DNA of 64,000 bases from Acanthococcus lagerstroemiae. Lineage: Eukaryota; Arthropoda; Insecta; Hemiptera; Eriococcidae. Positions 1-12,639 of this stretch are shown piece by piece. Each line of letters opens with the position of its first letter. Positions within the stretch are counted from its first letter, which is position 1. The notes beneath the pieces were generated by a model. That model was not told where the DNA came from, ran no database searches, and was given only the letters and a program-made list of their open reading frames with translations. The translations under genes were made by a program, and so were the position numbers. The stretch spans positions 8,148,603 to 8,212,602 of the forward strand of contig CM063112.1 of assembly GCA_031841125.1 (NCBI GenBank), read 5' to 3'.

Positions 1-3000
1 TTTCTAGTGGATTTGGCTTAAACAGTTCGTTATGATCCCATTTTTGTCAAAGTTTGTCAGATTTGGTCGTTCTGTATCAATTTTTCTTAATTTTACTTGG
101 TTTTGAACATGTTTGGTTTCAGTTTTTCTGTTCAAACTTGATCATTACTATTCGAAATCGGTCGTTGAATGAATATGTTCATTTTAGCCCTGATTTCGGT
201 CTTGTTTTTTAAACTTTTTTTTTTTTTTTTTTTGTCAGTTTCGGTCATACTTTTAGCTGCTCTTGATCTTTCACAGTAAGTGCTGGTCATGAATATGAAA
301 CGCAACGTGCACTGCGGAGCGTAGCGGACGACGATATTCTTATGTCGGCGCAGCCCGCGAAGCAGACATGAAAATGCTCTCCCGTGGTTACAGACTCGTC
401 TGTAAGATAGTGCACTAGCAGAGCGTAGTGCTCGCAGGCTGGTACAAGGAACGTGATGCTCGCATGGGAATACATTGTGAAATTTTGTCGATTTTTGTCG
501 TTCTTAGACGTTTTTGATCCTGGTTGGCCACACTCGGATTTACATTAGCGTCAAAAAAATCTATGGGGTGCTCGCTCTTTGGTAATTGAGATAATAAAAG
601 CAAAATATGAAAAATAATCTATGTTCTCTGATTTTTTCGAGAGGTAGGGAGGCCTTTCAGTGACTGACTCAGAGCCGAATTTCACTGAAACCCGGCTCTG
701 TTGGCGATTTCTCTGTGTCTCTGGTTCATTGTCTGTTCGTCTACCAGTCTCAAATCCTGAAGAGGTCTTACTTGGTGGGGTTGGTGTAGGTGGAAGAGGC
801 CAGATTTCAACTTCACTTACAGTCTGTCGTCGTTCTAACTGGTTGCTTCTGTCTCGGATCTTGGAGGTTTTTTCTAATGGAACTAATAAGCGGAAAGAGC
901 TAAGTTCTTAGTAGGTAATCGTATTCTTCTTAAATCAAGACAGAGTTTATCACAATTCTAATCACCCCGTTCAGGGACGTACCAAAGCGATTTTGTGGGG
1001 AAGGGAATGGTTCCAATTAAATAAGTCGAAGGAAGGTCTTTAGTTTTCAGATTTTCTCAACTGAGGTTCCGGTTTCGTCGGAAGAACGAAAAATTTTTTG
1101 GGAGAGCCTCCCTCCTCCCTTGAAACATATCAGTTGCACATTTCTTCTCATTTTACCCTATCTTGTGTACAGAAAAGGTGCACTATTTAACCAAAAATAC
1201 ATGTAAGGACTCCTGTGATGTGAAGGGTTAATTTACATATTTGTACGAAGATGTGCTACAGTATCCTAAAATGGACATGATGCTAATGAAAAAATAAGTA
1301 CTGTACGTGAGTACCATTAATTACAAATTCAATTCTCAGTATCAATTCTGTACAGTGATGACAAATTTAGGGAGGCAGAGTGGGCGACTGTCCACAAAAG
1401 TCGAAGAGATGAAGGCTCTGCCCTAACGGAAAATCGCAACAGATTACGATTTTTTCCACATTAGGCGTAAGAAATTAGAATTAAGGGCCTTTTAGAAGAT
1501 TTCAGAGACAAAAACTTTTTTTTTATTTGTCAATTTAAAACTCGACATCTTAGAGCAAAATAGCGCTATATACATTTTTGGAGGAAAATGAGTTATTGGT
1601 ATCATTGGAAAGAAAATTTCACGTTCTATCATGGGCAACACTGCATGTTGATGCTGGCAAAACATCAACAAACTTTACGTAAGCATGACATCATGATTTC
1701 ATTTATCAGGAGTGATAGGCTATTGAAAACTTTTCCCCCCCTCTTCTGCCAATTTCAATAAAATTTACATAGCTCTATTTTACCCTAAGGTATCGAATAA
1801 AAAATGTCTCGTGCCTTCGAAGAAAGTACAGATCGCCAATACTGTTTCTAAGCATCAGGATCTCCACTCTCATGTACTCCATTGCGAAAAAATACGATCA
1901 TCTAGAGGTGAGTTCGTAATATTTCATTTTCCTCGGATTAGAAAGGGGAAAAAATGAAAATAAATATAGAAGGTGTCGCGGTTTCCTTTAAGCAATGTGT
2001 AACAGAGGAACAACAAAGAAAATAAAAGTGTTGTTTTTTCTCTTTATAACTGGATATCGTTCTGCCAAATACAATTATAGACATTTTGTAGGGTTGAAAA
2101 GTTCTTCTCTCTAATTGGTACAGCAGGGGCTTTTTGTTCTTCGTTCGGGTCACCCCAAGAGTTGCTCTCCAAATGGCCACCAGGTTCTACGCCGTTATAC
2201 GTTATACAAGTATACGTGCTTGTGTGAATTAGGGCGAAAGAATTCTCGATAATAGTCGAACTCGACAGTCGTTTTCGTCCTCTCACTCCGCTGCTTCGAA
2301 AAACTTCTAGATAACAAGAAGTAACAATTTTGCGGCCTTAACTGATCGCGCACCGCAAGAAGGTACCTACGAGTATATTCTTCATTTCCAACCCCTTACT
2401 CTGGTAGTGCCCTAATGGTGTGAGAGCGTCGAGTACACGTTATATACTGGTTAATAAACATTATCGCATGTAAAGTAAAAAATAAAAATACGACGGCGCG
2501 AAGGAAAAACGCGGTATCCGCTTTTCCAATCGTTATTGGTTTTATATCGGCGAGAATTTCAGTAAACACGATTTATGGCGTAGGCAACCCTGAAATGGTC
2601 TAATGAAAAAGGTACTTTATTATAAGTAATAAAATGCCTGTAAAAAGTTACTTACTGTACTCCTGGGAAATTCAGTATACGTGATAAACGTAAAAAAAAA
2701 AAAAAAATTAGATGCTTTCCTTTAAAAAAATATATTACCTGTATTATCTTAACATAGTATTTAGTTTTTCCTACGTCCAAATGTTTCTATATTTCCCTTC
2801 TAGCTCGATTCTCGTTTTTTCGTTTATGATTTTATTATTGCTAATATCTCGAGAAATATGTAAGAAACCGACTTAGTTTTTGATAAATTACGCGCATCTT
2901 TAATAATGCGAGAAATTTGGACATTTAAAAAAAAAAATAAATAAAAAAAGGAAAAAGGGAAACTAAGGCAATAAAAAAGTTGGCCAGGATTTGATAGTGA

Positions 3001-3576
3001 AAATATAGTACGCAATTTACGAGGCTGTGCGTTATCGAGGGTGAGATGTGCAGATTGTGAACCCGGTGCGTAGACAGCGAAAGGTTACCTCATTTTTATA
3101 ACCAGCTGAGAGCCCATTAATCATGAAACGATAATTTTTCTGCAAACCTCGGATTCGATGAATCAGGAAAATGGCGCGAAAATGTTTCCACGCTGCGGAA
3201 AAGAGAAATATAATCTTGATCGCCGAAACCGAAGCGCTGTATCTTCGAAGAGTTTGCGAAAATAATTACGATATCGTACTACAGAGTCCGGCCGATGATC
3301 AAAGTTAATAATCGCAGAAATTACGTGATTTTATTGTTGGTGGCCAGGTTATTGAGTCAGCTTTTTTCGAGCCGAATTCAGTTTTCTTAACTTGATTTTC
3401 GTTCTTTAAACTCAGCGTAAGTTCTGTGAAGGAGAACAGTATCTACTGAAAGAAAGAGGTGACGAGAAAGAACGGAAATAACAGAAATGAACAAACTGGC
3501 TCCGTACAAAAAAGTGTTCAAGAGACAAAAGCCGTGAAAATCGAATGACAGAGAATGCTACAAAATATCTGTAATC
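1..3576. other. No recognised gene; AT-rich non-coding DNA
   Basis: No reading frame here looks like a protein family I know. All frames are short, and many run through homopolymers. The first 600 bases contain a loosely repeated TTGGTCGTT / TTCGGTC word about every 40-100 bases. Bases 300-470 are more GC-rich and hold two related GAGCGTAG words. Poly-T and poly-A runs occur near 218, 2693 and 2928. I see no transposon ends with confidence. Confidence 0.5.
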
Positions 3577-3955
3577 TCTAATTATTAAGCATAGAGGCAA
3601 ATCACTCCAAAAATCAATTTACAATTTATTTTCACACAACGACGTTTCGGCATCACTGGCATTATCAGGTAACACAACACGTACAAACTAAGCAACTCTG
3701 AAATCCATGGCCTAAACGCTAGTAACACGAAACATACCTCTTACTGTTTTACTGTATTGTATACTCAATTGGTTAACGTTACCCCCACTTTTTTGTATTA
3801 TGTTTCGTGTTACTAGCGTTTAGACCATGGATTTCAGAGTTGCTTAGTTTGTACGTGTTGTGTTACCTGATGATGACAGTGATGTCGAAACGTCGTTGTG
3901 TGAATAAATTGTAAATTGATTTTTGGAGAGATTTGCCTCTATACTTAATAATTAA
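3577..3955. mobile_element. Palindromic (foldback) MITE, copy 1
   Basis: The two halves are near-perfect inverted repeats of about 155 bases. They start AATTATTAAGYATAGAGG on each side and are separated by about 60 bases around 3740-3795. The same arms recur in a shorter, almost pure palindrome at 11806-11990, which shows that this is a dispersed mobile family. Each arm contains CTGATGA, a short stem with a GTGA loop, then GAAACGTCG, a layout like the catalytic core of a hammerhead ribozyme. Penelope-like retroelements are known to carry hammerhead motifs, so a Penelope-derived origin is a reasonable inference. No coding capacity is visible. Confidence 0.75.
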
Positions 3956-4449
3956 ACATTAATCTCCTCTGCTTTACCAGCATCTGTAATCTCGGTTTCT
4001 AGCATTCAATGTCATTTGATTTTCATGGCTTCTGTCTCTTGAACACTTTTTTTCATTGTAATGTTCAATTAAAAATGAGAATTTAATGATTAAAAAATGT
4101 GACTTACAAAAGAAGAAAAAGAAAAACTTAAGGTGAAATGGAAAATGGAAAGTTTTTCTTTTCAACTTGGTGCCACTGATTATGAACATCACAGAACCGA
4201 ACTTGACATCCCCTCTGACAGCCGAATGGTGGGATTATCCTGAGAGTAAAATTCAGGTTAAATCAGTTGAAAATCCGTTGGATTAATATTCCAGAAAATG
4301 CAGAAATTGCACAGAAAATACTGAAAGGGCCAAAGGCGGACAGAAAATTTGGAAAATACTTTAGCAAGATAGAAATGATACAAGGACCAAAAGGGTAAAA
4401 ATAATAATAAACAGAAATGTAATAAAATTTAAAATTAAAAAAAAAAGGT

Positions 4450-6432
4450 TGTACTTCCAGCTTTCCTCTTGATGAGGGAGGTGGCGAGTAACAATATATG
4501 GAAGCTGTGTAGCTTGATGTGCTGTTTGATCAGCTGTCTCATTTCCTGGGATACCAATATGGCTTGGGATCCAGATGAGTGAAATGCTCTTGGTGGTGAA
4601 GGAAATGAGATGGAGAATGAGATGGATGCGTTGGACGAAAGCGTGTGTTGAAAGACGATCAGAAAGAGACCAAAAGGAGGAAAGTGAATCTGAGAGGACC
4701 AGATAGTGGGTGGAGGTGGGTGGGTCTTCGATCGAAGAGATCGTGATTAGGCACTGTAGGATAGCATTGAGTTCGGCTGTGTAGATGGAAGCTGTTTTTT
4801 CTAAGTCAGAACAAGTGTAGTAAACTATCTATGAAGTAGGCGTAAGGAGTGCGTCGGTCGTATTTTGAACCATTAGTGAAGCATATGATATGGTCAGTAA
4901 AGCGGTCCAGAACTTCTTGCAAATGTATCCGATAAACTTAGGGGGGGATGTAGATTATTCAGGGAATTCTGTATATTCAAAATTGCATGGGGGAAGGTTG
5001 AATAACCAGGGTGGGGGTGATGTATGGATTGTTGATAGTGAATTATAGGAAAAGGTACGGAACAGTGTCTCTTCAAAGTGTGAACGTAAGTGCAGTGAGG
5101 ATTTAGGAACAGGGGTGTAGTTTGAAGGGTTAAAGAGATACTCATAGGCAGGAAGATAAGGGTTGTGTGCTATCGTAACGAGAAGTTTGGCAGTGAGCTG
5201 CATTCGGCGGTCAGAGAGAGGAGGAATTCCAGCATCGGCACACATACTCAAACCTGGGCTAGTGCGAAAGGCGCCAATGGCGATACGTAAACCCGCATTT
5301 TGAACAGCGTCAAGAAGCTTTAAGTATGAGGGAGGGGCAAGTTATGAGTACTCCTCTGCTACATCAAGGCACTTCAGAACATTGAGTGAGTGCATACATT
5401 TGACTTTTATGTATTTCGTATGAAATAACCAGGAGAGGCCAGCGTAAAGATACGAGGCCGAGAAATTTGACTGAATTGGAGCGAGGACTCGATTGTAAGT
5501 TGAGTAGAAGAGGTGGTTAGATTGTTTGTTCGATGCTGGAACATCATGAATTCTGTTTTGCTTGGTGATATACAGAATCCGTGTCTAAAGGACCATGTGT
5601 CGATAAGTTTTGATTTCTTGGAGTAGTCGATGGGCACGTAGTGGGTTTTTGGATTTGAGGTGAATGCTGAAGTCATCAGTAAATAGTATTTGTGTGACAG
5701 GAAAACGAGCCTGGAGAGAGATCTCATTAATAGCAATCAAAAACAAGAATACACTGAGGACTGATGAGCCTTGCGGGACTCCACTGACGAGCGGTCGGGG
5801 GCAGGTAAAATGTCCTCCCACACGTACCCTAATGAATCGGTTTTGCAGGAAGTTTTTGTAGGATTAGAGGAAGGTATCCGTGTAAACCGTATTTATGAAG
5901 CAGAGGACAGATAGCTTCATACTCTATCGAAGGCCTTTTCCATATTGAAGAATACTAAGAACAGAATGATGATTTCCGGTTGAAAATGCAGATCAGCCAG
6001 GGCCATGAGTGTTGGTCGAGATTTTCGCGAGCCGCACTGTGACGCCGAAAGTCTATTGTTAGATTCCAGGTACCAGACTAGCCTTTTGTTAATGATTTTT
6101 TTTCAAGCGTTTTGCCGAGAACGCTAGTAAGTGAGATGGGACGATATGACTTTGGTAAAAAGGCGTCTGAGGAAGGTTTTAGGATTGGAATGACAATTGC
6201 TGTTTTCTAATTAGGTGGATAAGAATCTGATTGTAGTATTTTATTAAATAGCGATGTTAAGTGAGAGATGACATTAGAGTGGAGATGCTTGAGCATGGCT
6301 GGTACGATGTGATCAGGGCCAGGGGCGGAGTTTTTAAGACATTGATGGAAGGGGGCTGTGACTTCCGCTCCTGTGATGGGTTGGTCGCAAGGTAGATCCT
6401 GAATCTTGGTGGAAAAGTCGAGCTGGTTCGTT
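4450..6432 (-). pseudogene. Jockey-type non-LTR retrotransposon, RT and RNase H remnant
   Basis: Read on the minus strand, domains appear in the order reverse transcriptase (about 6430-5400), linker (about 5400-4930) and RNase H (about 4920-4490). The RT begins with SAPGPDHIVPAML, then has GVPQGSSVLSVFLFLIAI and ILFTDDFSIHL, where the usual Y/F-A-D-D catalytic box reads F-T-D-D. RNase H shows CFTNGSK, where the first catalytic Asp of FTDGS is Asn, followed by SIYTAELNAIL and YLVLSDSLSSF, which keep the Glu and second Asp. Several frameshifts and stops break the frame, and the endonuclease part is missing, so this is a dead 5'-truncated copy. RT plus RNase H points to the Jockey/R1/LOA/I-like group. 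The clade is not resolved. I see no clear poly-A tail or TSD. Confidence 0.9.
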
Positions 6433-8439
6433 TCTGCTTGTTTTTTGTAGGTCAGGAATTGACTTTAAAATACTTTAATAAAAAACGGGAAGTAATGTCT
6501 TGCATGCAAAAAACGACAAGTCTAAAGAAATCAAATGCACGCGATTTCTACAAGAAATGCACACGAAATACTGCACATGAATTATTTAAATCGTCCGAAC
6601 GGTATGTGTCGCACGTAGGAACGGTACTAAATTAATACCCCCCCCCCCCTCCCCGAGTGTTACAGTAAATGGAAAAGATATCAACATTTTCCAAAACAAT
6701 TTTGTACTAAGTGAAAATTACTTTATGAAAATCGTGATCAAACACATCCCATGATCTTTCATTTTTTTTTCTATGTGGTCACCATAACTGTCATCTTACA
6801 CCTCCTTCCCATCGATATGTTCACAGTTCGAAGAATATGGCCAAAATGTTACCAAAACCGAATTTAGCGACCTTTGGAACCAATTATTGGTACCTATATT
6901 GAACTTTACAAAATTCTAGACCCCCCTCCCCTCATTGCATGGGGTAAATAGGTGAAAGGAGGGAGGTGAATAAGCCGCATAAACGATATAACTCTGTGAA
7001 GTGATGTAAAGTAGCGGAAGAACATGATTATTATCTTCATAAGGTCTGTGCATCTGTGTTAAAAAGTAATAATTTTTAACGGAGATACCTTGAACTCTAT
7101 TTTGAGCAGTTCTAATCTAAATACAAGAAAATTGCTAATGACCTTTTTTTATGGGAAATTGAATGTACAATCTATTTCAAACACAAAAACAGTAGATTAA
7201 GTGGGCAAGTTTCACGGAAAATTCAAAAAATGTAAAAATTTTCTGATATAATTTGTGCTAAAATTGATTTTATGAACACACCCTGTTGAACCGATTCCGA
7301 CCATTTTTTTTTTCTGTGGTTACTACAATTGCCCTCTATGATTATCTACTGACACCATTTTTCTGTCTATCTCCAGTCGTGAGAAGAAAAATATATATTC
7401 AGAGATAGAAAACTTTCATTTGACCATGACTCAGCCCCTCCAAAAGTAAGAGTATGCAAGTATATCTACATATTGTCAGGGTAGGTTGCCTACTTCCCAG
7501 GTAGAAGGGGAGCGTTGCCAAAGAGACACCCTGTATTGTCGTGTTCTATTTTTTTCCCTTACCATATTTCATTTTCTCCTGGTGTTCAATGCATTCTTTT
7601 CACGTTGCTGCAATTTTTTCGCGCGGACCTCCCTTCTTTTTCGCGTACCGAAAAATCGTACCCAATAAAAACTAACATAAAAGTAAAATTTATAAATTAA
7701 ACTAATAAGGATGTTAATAAATAATTAATATAAATAAACTAAAATTTCCAGAGCCAGGAAAAAGTTGAAAATGTCTCGTTTTTACTACTCACATCATTCA
7801 CAAGTTAAAATCCCAATCTTCTTTTTCTTTCTCTCTCTTTTTTCCCTTTCATTCTTTCCCCCTTCTTTTCTTAGTTGAATTATAAACTCTTCATTGTTGA
7901 ATGTTTGAAGTCCGGTTATTTAAGCTGATTACGGTTCTACTTAACAAGATGAACTCCTAAAACTATGAGTAAGATTGTAGAAAAGCGATGAATTTTTTCT
8001 ATAGGAAAATACTATGTAGGTTCCTACTCTTTAGAATCCCTACAGGACAAAACGAAAAAATTACAAAAAAAAAAATTATTCTTCCACATCTAAACTCAAT
8101 TTCCGGAACGCAGAAATTGTCTTCCCAAAAGTATATCATTTATACTGCGCAGGGTGGCACTTATTTTACCTTCGTTTTTTGATTATTGCTCGCAGAAGAA
8201 AACGTGGTAAGGTCTGGTGTAAAAATACGGTTCCAAATATTATTTTGAAAAAAGTGCGTAAGATTGAATTTCCCATGAGGAAATCTGTAATTTTCGTTTT
8301 GAAAATTTTAATAACCAAGCTTTGCAAAAAAAAAAAAAAAAAGTCCTACTTAGAAAATTTGTTTTTCATTTCACCGAAAAACACTTAAAGAAGAGTACCA
8401 AAGGAATGCACTCTCTCCCCTGGAGGATCCACATTATGG
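6433..8439. other. No gene seen; weak internal duplication
   Basis: This stretch holds no recognisable coding region. A poly-C block lies at about 6640-6656. Two segments, near 6700-6800 and 7240-7350, resemble each other loosely: both have a TTTGTRCTAA word, a TTTATGAA word, a poly-T and a TGTGGTYAC word. They may be old repeat copies. Poly-A occurs near 8326. Confidence 0.4.
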
Positions 8440-8960
8440 TCAGCAGCTTCATGTACGCCGAAAGTAAGGTTTCTTGAGCCACTGAGTTCATTTTTTGAGG
8501 CCATTTCAGCTGACCTGCTACCTCCTATAGAGACCCACTAGGGGATATAACCTAAAATTGTGAAAGTCACATATATGTCCTCAACAGTGGTATCGAAATT
8601 AGGATTTCTTGAGTTGCTAAGTTCAATTTTGAGGTTATTTCAATTTAAACCCCCTACCCTTTAAGGTCCACGGGGGCAATAATCTGAAATTTTAACACTC
8701 AAGTATGTGCATATCAATGCCATCGAAAATACGTTTCTGTGATTCTCTTAATTCAATTTTGAAGTATGTACTTAACAGCCGCAAATTCCTCTGAACATGG
8801 TTAATTGGTATGTGTACAATATGCACATAAGTGGCTGTCAAGCGTTCAGGTTATAGCCCCCAGTGGATCTTAATTGATGGGGGAGTTACAGCTGAAATAA
8901 CCTAAAAAATAAATTCAGTAACTCAAGAAACCCAGCTATCGGTATACACGAAGCTACTGA
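8440..8960. repeat. Repeat block: direct ~135-bp units plus one inverted unit
   Basis: A unit containing TTTCTTGAG, CTGAGTTCA, GAGGYYATTTCA and a CCACTAGGGG/CCACGGGGG box occurs at 8453, again at about 8589 and partly at about 8723, giving a period near 135. A further copy lies inverted at about 8840-8955, where CCCCCAGTGGATC and GAACTCAGTTACTC-like words read backwards. The outer ends AGCTTCATGTACGCCG and TGTACACGAAGCT-like are inverted. This may be an old foldback element. I recognise no family. Confidence 0.6.
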
Positions 8961-8999
8961 GAATAAAAGTGCCATATTCAAGATGTGTATAATATCTTC

Positions 9000-9395
9000 T
9001 CTACTTTATGAGTGTCAAACCTGGAAACTGAATGATACAATGACGAACTGATTAAAAGCCATATAATATGGAAAGATCAATGCTCAACCTAAAGAAAAAA
9101 GACCGCATTCTTTTGATATAATGAAGTCCAAATTACCTGACAACATAGATGTAAAAGAATATAATACGAGGATGAAATCGGAATGGGGAGAACCCAGGCC
9201 GCTGGACTTACAGGACTACTTTTTGGTTTTTGGATAACTATAAAAGGAAACTAAGCCGCCCAAATATTCGATGGAGAGACGATTTCACTCTTTTTCTCAA
9301 AAATTCGAACCCACAAACAATAGCTTAAAATCGCTTCGAATGGAAGAGACTGAAGGATACACCTATGCTCATCTTGGGTCGGGAATCCAGAGTAA
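9000..9395 (+). pseudogene. RTE-like retrotransposon RT C-terminal fragment
   Basis: In broken plus-strand frames this resembles the C-terminal part of insect endonuclease-reverse transcriptases. There is a LLYECQTWKL stretch, then RSMLNLKKK-like, then SRPNIRWRDDF, where the family usually has RGRPxxRWxDDI, then a decayed tail ending HLGS. Frames shift at least three times, so it cannot be functional. A better preserved relative lies at 31600-31987 and 33310-33400. Boundaries are approximate. Confidence 0.65.
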
Positions 9396-10189
9396 GCACC
9401 AAAGATTTCTATATTAGTAACTATCATTACCTACTTTAGCTGTACATATATACTATATAGAAATTTGGAATGATTAATAGTAATCTCTGATAAAGGAAAC
9501 TGACTGATTATGGTTGCCATTTCAACTGCACCACACCTCAGATCTACCTTCTCTCGAATGATCTTAAGAACATCTGTTCCAGAAAATTATATTTAATTTT
9601 AGTTTCTGGTCCTCACACTAGCAGAACCAGACGGTGTGCACAGTGCGCACGAGTATACCTAATAATTATCCGGGAGGGGGGGGGGGATTGTTCTCTGTTA
9701 ATATTTTGTACATTGATGGATTTTCATTTTCAACTGCTCGATACAGAATGAAGTATCATTTTTTGGGAGGGGGGAGGGAGAAACATTGCAAATTTTACAA
9801 ATGTGAAAACGGTGGTATCATACGTTTGAAAAATGGCACACTTCATCAAAACGTCTGGTTTCGCCAAACAGCCCTCGAACTATGAAAGAGACTTGGTAGT
9901 TTCCGTACACGTGTGTACGAGAAAAGTGCGGTTTTTGAGTTTTGCAAGACAAGAGTCCAGTCCAGTCCGGAGCGAGGGCATTTGAAATCAAAGAAACGAG
10001 AAAGTACAGAGAAAGCGCGTGTACTGATCAGTAGATAGAAAAAACAGATCTGACCGAGAGTGCTAAAACATAAAACTGAAACCAAACGGATGTCCTGCCT
10101 AGACAATCGAGGGAGAAAACAGGACAGCAAGTAAGAAGAAGAAGAGCGTGATTTAGAAAAGATCACATACAGGAAGTCCAGATCCATTC

Positions 10190-10262
10190 GGGGCACTTCT
10201 GGGATAGGGGGTGCGGTGTCCCGGAGCCAATTTAGCATGCGTTCATCGTCATACGCCCCACT
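10190..10262 (-). repeat. GC-rich dispersed repeat A, partial copy
   Basis: On the minus strand this reads GGGGCGTATGACGATGAACG, then a GCATGCTAAATTGGCTCC-like block, then CACCGCACCCCC. It is the 5' part of a family with further copies at 22346, 23905, 28510, 37912, 47612 and 50462. The copy stops after about 70 bases. Confidence 0.6.
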
Positions 10263-10591
10263 ATCACCGATACAGGAAGTACAGGTATGTAGACGACAAG
10301 AGACGTTCCTTAGGCTCGTGTCACGCTACGCAGAAATAGCCAGGCGGAACGATTAATACGAAAATCTACATTTGTGAGGAGAGGATCGCTGCAAAAGTTT
10401 CGGCGAAACTTTCCATTAACGCCAGATTGGTCTTTTTGAGAGTCAAGACTAGCGGTCTGAGCCTCTTAGCGCCGAAACTCAAGATGCCAGTGCCTGGGTT
10501 CGCGGTTACTTAGGCAGCATCCCAGCATCGTCTTCACCGTACACGTACTTGTTAACAAGAATAACCAGGCAGCTTATGTTGCTAACAAAAT

Positions 10592-10610
10592 GAGAGAGAG
10601 AGAGAGAGAG
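10592..10610. repeat. (GA)n microsatellite
   Basis: About nine and a half GA dinucleotides follow a run of A. Confidence 0.95.
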
Positions 10611-11690
10611 TCACTTTATTAGTTTCGCAGCCCATCATTGATGCAAAGTGTTTAATATTAAACGTAATTGCGGGTCGTGTACACGGCGGTACACGCGTGT
10701 GTAGATATAATACGTATTATACTTTACCGCCCCGGCGTTCTTTTCCCACTCGTAAGAGACCCCTTTCTTGTAAACGTCTCACCAAACATCATTTACTCGC
10801 GTAATGGCGTTTATTTTACGATGAGTTTACAGCCCGTTATTAGATGATAATTTCGCCAGCGTCTCGATCGTGTATGCCGGAGTACGGTGAATGCCTTCAC
10901 AGTGTACAGAAGCTCGCGAATGCTATGTAAATAGCGAAGTGGCCGACTAGCGCGAATGGGCTGGGATAGACGAGGAGCGAGTGTATGCGAGTGCAGACGC
11001 TCGAGCCGAGAATGTTCGCTGTGTTCCACTCAACCTTGCGAAGGGAAGAAAGCTCTGGCAGTATATCAGATCTAAAAGTTCGACTACGCTTATACATGCA
11101 TCCACCTTCATTTTATTTAACATGAACTAAGGGTGTTTCAAAGTATGTAACTCCCCTTCAACCGGGTAAGTAGGCAATTCATCCTGACAACGTGCAGATA
11201 CGATTGTCTGCTCTTACATACGATGGGGCAAAGATGTGAACAAATAAAGAAATTGCGTATAGCATTAATGGAAAATTCTTTTTCTCGGCACTCTTTGTAG
11301 CTACACTGGTGGAACTTTTTGGTCAAGACAGTTATGGCAACTGCTAAAAAAAATGAAATATACCAGATTTGGATTAGAGTGTTTACAAAACCAATTTTGA
11401 CTAAAACCTAAGAATAAATTTTCAATTATCCATAAAAAGTGTCCCTTGGATGCAGGATTCCTTTTCGAGAAACGATTCCCTCCTTCATACCCTTCAAATG
11501 TACTCCTTGATCTCACTCTTACCTATTTTAGTTTTTGTGTTTAAAATTTTAGATAAATGCAGTACTTTTTATCGGAAATTACAATTTTCAAATTTCTACC
11601 CAGTGGCCCAAACCCCCAGACACGACTGAACCAAATATAATGTTAACATTCCATAGAAATAACGAAACTGTTATAATAATGTCATAAGAG
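10611..11690. other. Relatively GC/CpG-rich non-repetitive stretch, no gene seen
   Basis: Bases 10660-11100 are richer in CG than their surroundings and show none of the repeats found elsewhere. Such stretches can be regulatory or exonic, but I see no coding pattern, TATA box or splice structure that I can defend. From 11110 onward the DNA is AT-rich. Confidence 0.3.
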
Positions 11691-11805
11691 ATCTCGGAAT
11701 CCAAGATAACTGGTCTGCCCTATTCATGAACACTAGGTTTGTCTGTATGTCTTATGTCTTGAGAAAGAATATATCTTATGCTGGTAAAACAGAGGAGATC
11801 TATTT

Positions 11806-11990
11806 AATTATTAAGTATAGAGGCAAATCACTCCAAAAATTAATTACAATTTATTAACACGACGTTTCGACATCACTATCATCATCAGGTAACACAACGT
11901 TGTGTTACCTGATGATGACAGTGATGTCGAAACGTCGTTTTAATAAATTGTAATTGATTTTCGGAGTGATTTGCCTCTATACTTGATAAT
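11806..11990. mobile_element. Palindromic (foldback) MITE, copy 2
   Basis: This is a nearly complete palindrome. The left arm ATTATTAAGTATAGAGGC continues for about 90 bases and is mirrored by the right arm, with the centre at AACACAACGTTGTGTT. It is the same family as 3577-3955, minus that copy's ~60-base central spacer and adjoining arm sequence. The CTGATGA...GAAACGTCG core is at 11909-11937 and in mirror form in the left arm. Transcribed, it would form one long hairpin. Confidence 0.85.
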
Positions 11991-12202
11991 ATGTCTTATG
12001 TCTTACTTGAGATTTCGGAGATTATGGATGACTATACATACATATATATCGTTACTATGTCTTTTTATGTCAGTTATGTCTTAAGACGTAAGATCTTGGA
12101 GTCCAAAAGGTAACTGGTCTGCCCTTGCAAGTTTTAGAACGGAGGCAGAAAGATGAAATAAGAGGATAGGTCTTCAGGATATAGAGAGACTTGAGATCAC
12201 GG

Positions 12203-12472
12203 CAGTTGCGTAACCAGGGGGGAGGGGGGGGTGAATGCCTCCCCCAAGGCACCTGAAATTGAAAGTAAAATATGCAAAAATGAGCACATTATTTCGCCTT
12301 TAAAACAAGTTTTTGCGAAACGTTTTTGCTCGAACAGTAATTTTACTTTCATTTTTCATCAAATAGTCCTCTAATATCGGCAAGTTTTAAACAATACCTC
12401 AATTTTCGACTTTTTCTTCCTTGGAAATCTTACTTCGCCCCCCCCCCTGGGAGAATCCTGGCTACGCCACTG
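12203..12472. mobile_element. hAT MITE with perfect 8-bp TSD
   Basis: The element starts CAGTTGCGTAACCAGG and ends CCTGGCTACGCCACTG, imperfect inverted repeats of the CAGTGGCGTAGCCAGG type common in hAT elements. It is flanked on both sides by GATCACGG (12195-12202 and 12473-12480), an exact 8-bp target duplication as expected for hAT. It is 270 bases long and non-coding. Poly-G next to the left end and poly-C next to the right end are part of the family. A longer relative is at 29848-30387. Confidence 0.93.
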
Positions 12473-12639
12473 GATCACGGAATCCAAGGTAGTTGGTTTG
12501 CCCGTGCATATTCATGTCTTACTATGAGTGATTATGTCATTATATCATCTTATGTCTTGTTATGTCGTCTCATTCTTATTGTCAGAACAGATTATGTTCT
12601 TGAAGGTAGCTGGTCTGCCACTTAGTCCAGTTAGATTAG

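Larger units (their letters stand above)
11692..12630. repeat. Tandem array of a GGAATCCAAGG-CTGGTCTGCC unit, interrupted twice
   Basis: The words GGAATCCAAG and CTGGTCTGCCC occur together at about 11696, 12096, 12478 and 12602. Each is followed by stretches rich in TTATGTCTTATGTC. After removing the palindromic element (11806-11990) and the hAT MITE (12203-12472), neighbouring units are roughly 105-215 bases apart. It is therefore an old minisatellite that has been a target for insertion. Confidence 0.7.

Noticed and set aside
3867..3895. Calling a functional hammerhead ribozyme
   Set aside because: An extra base lies next to stem II and a proper stem III with cleavage site cannot be drawn without using the mirror arm, so only a hammerhead-like core is claimed.
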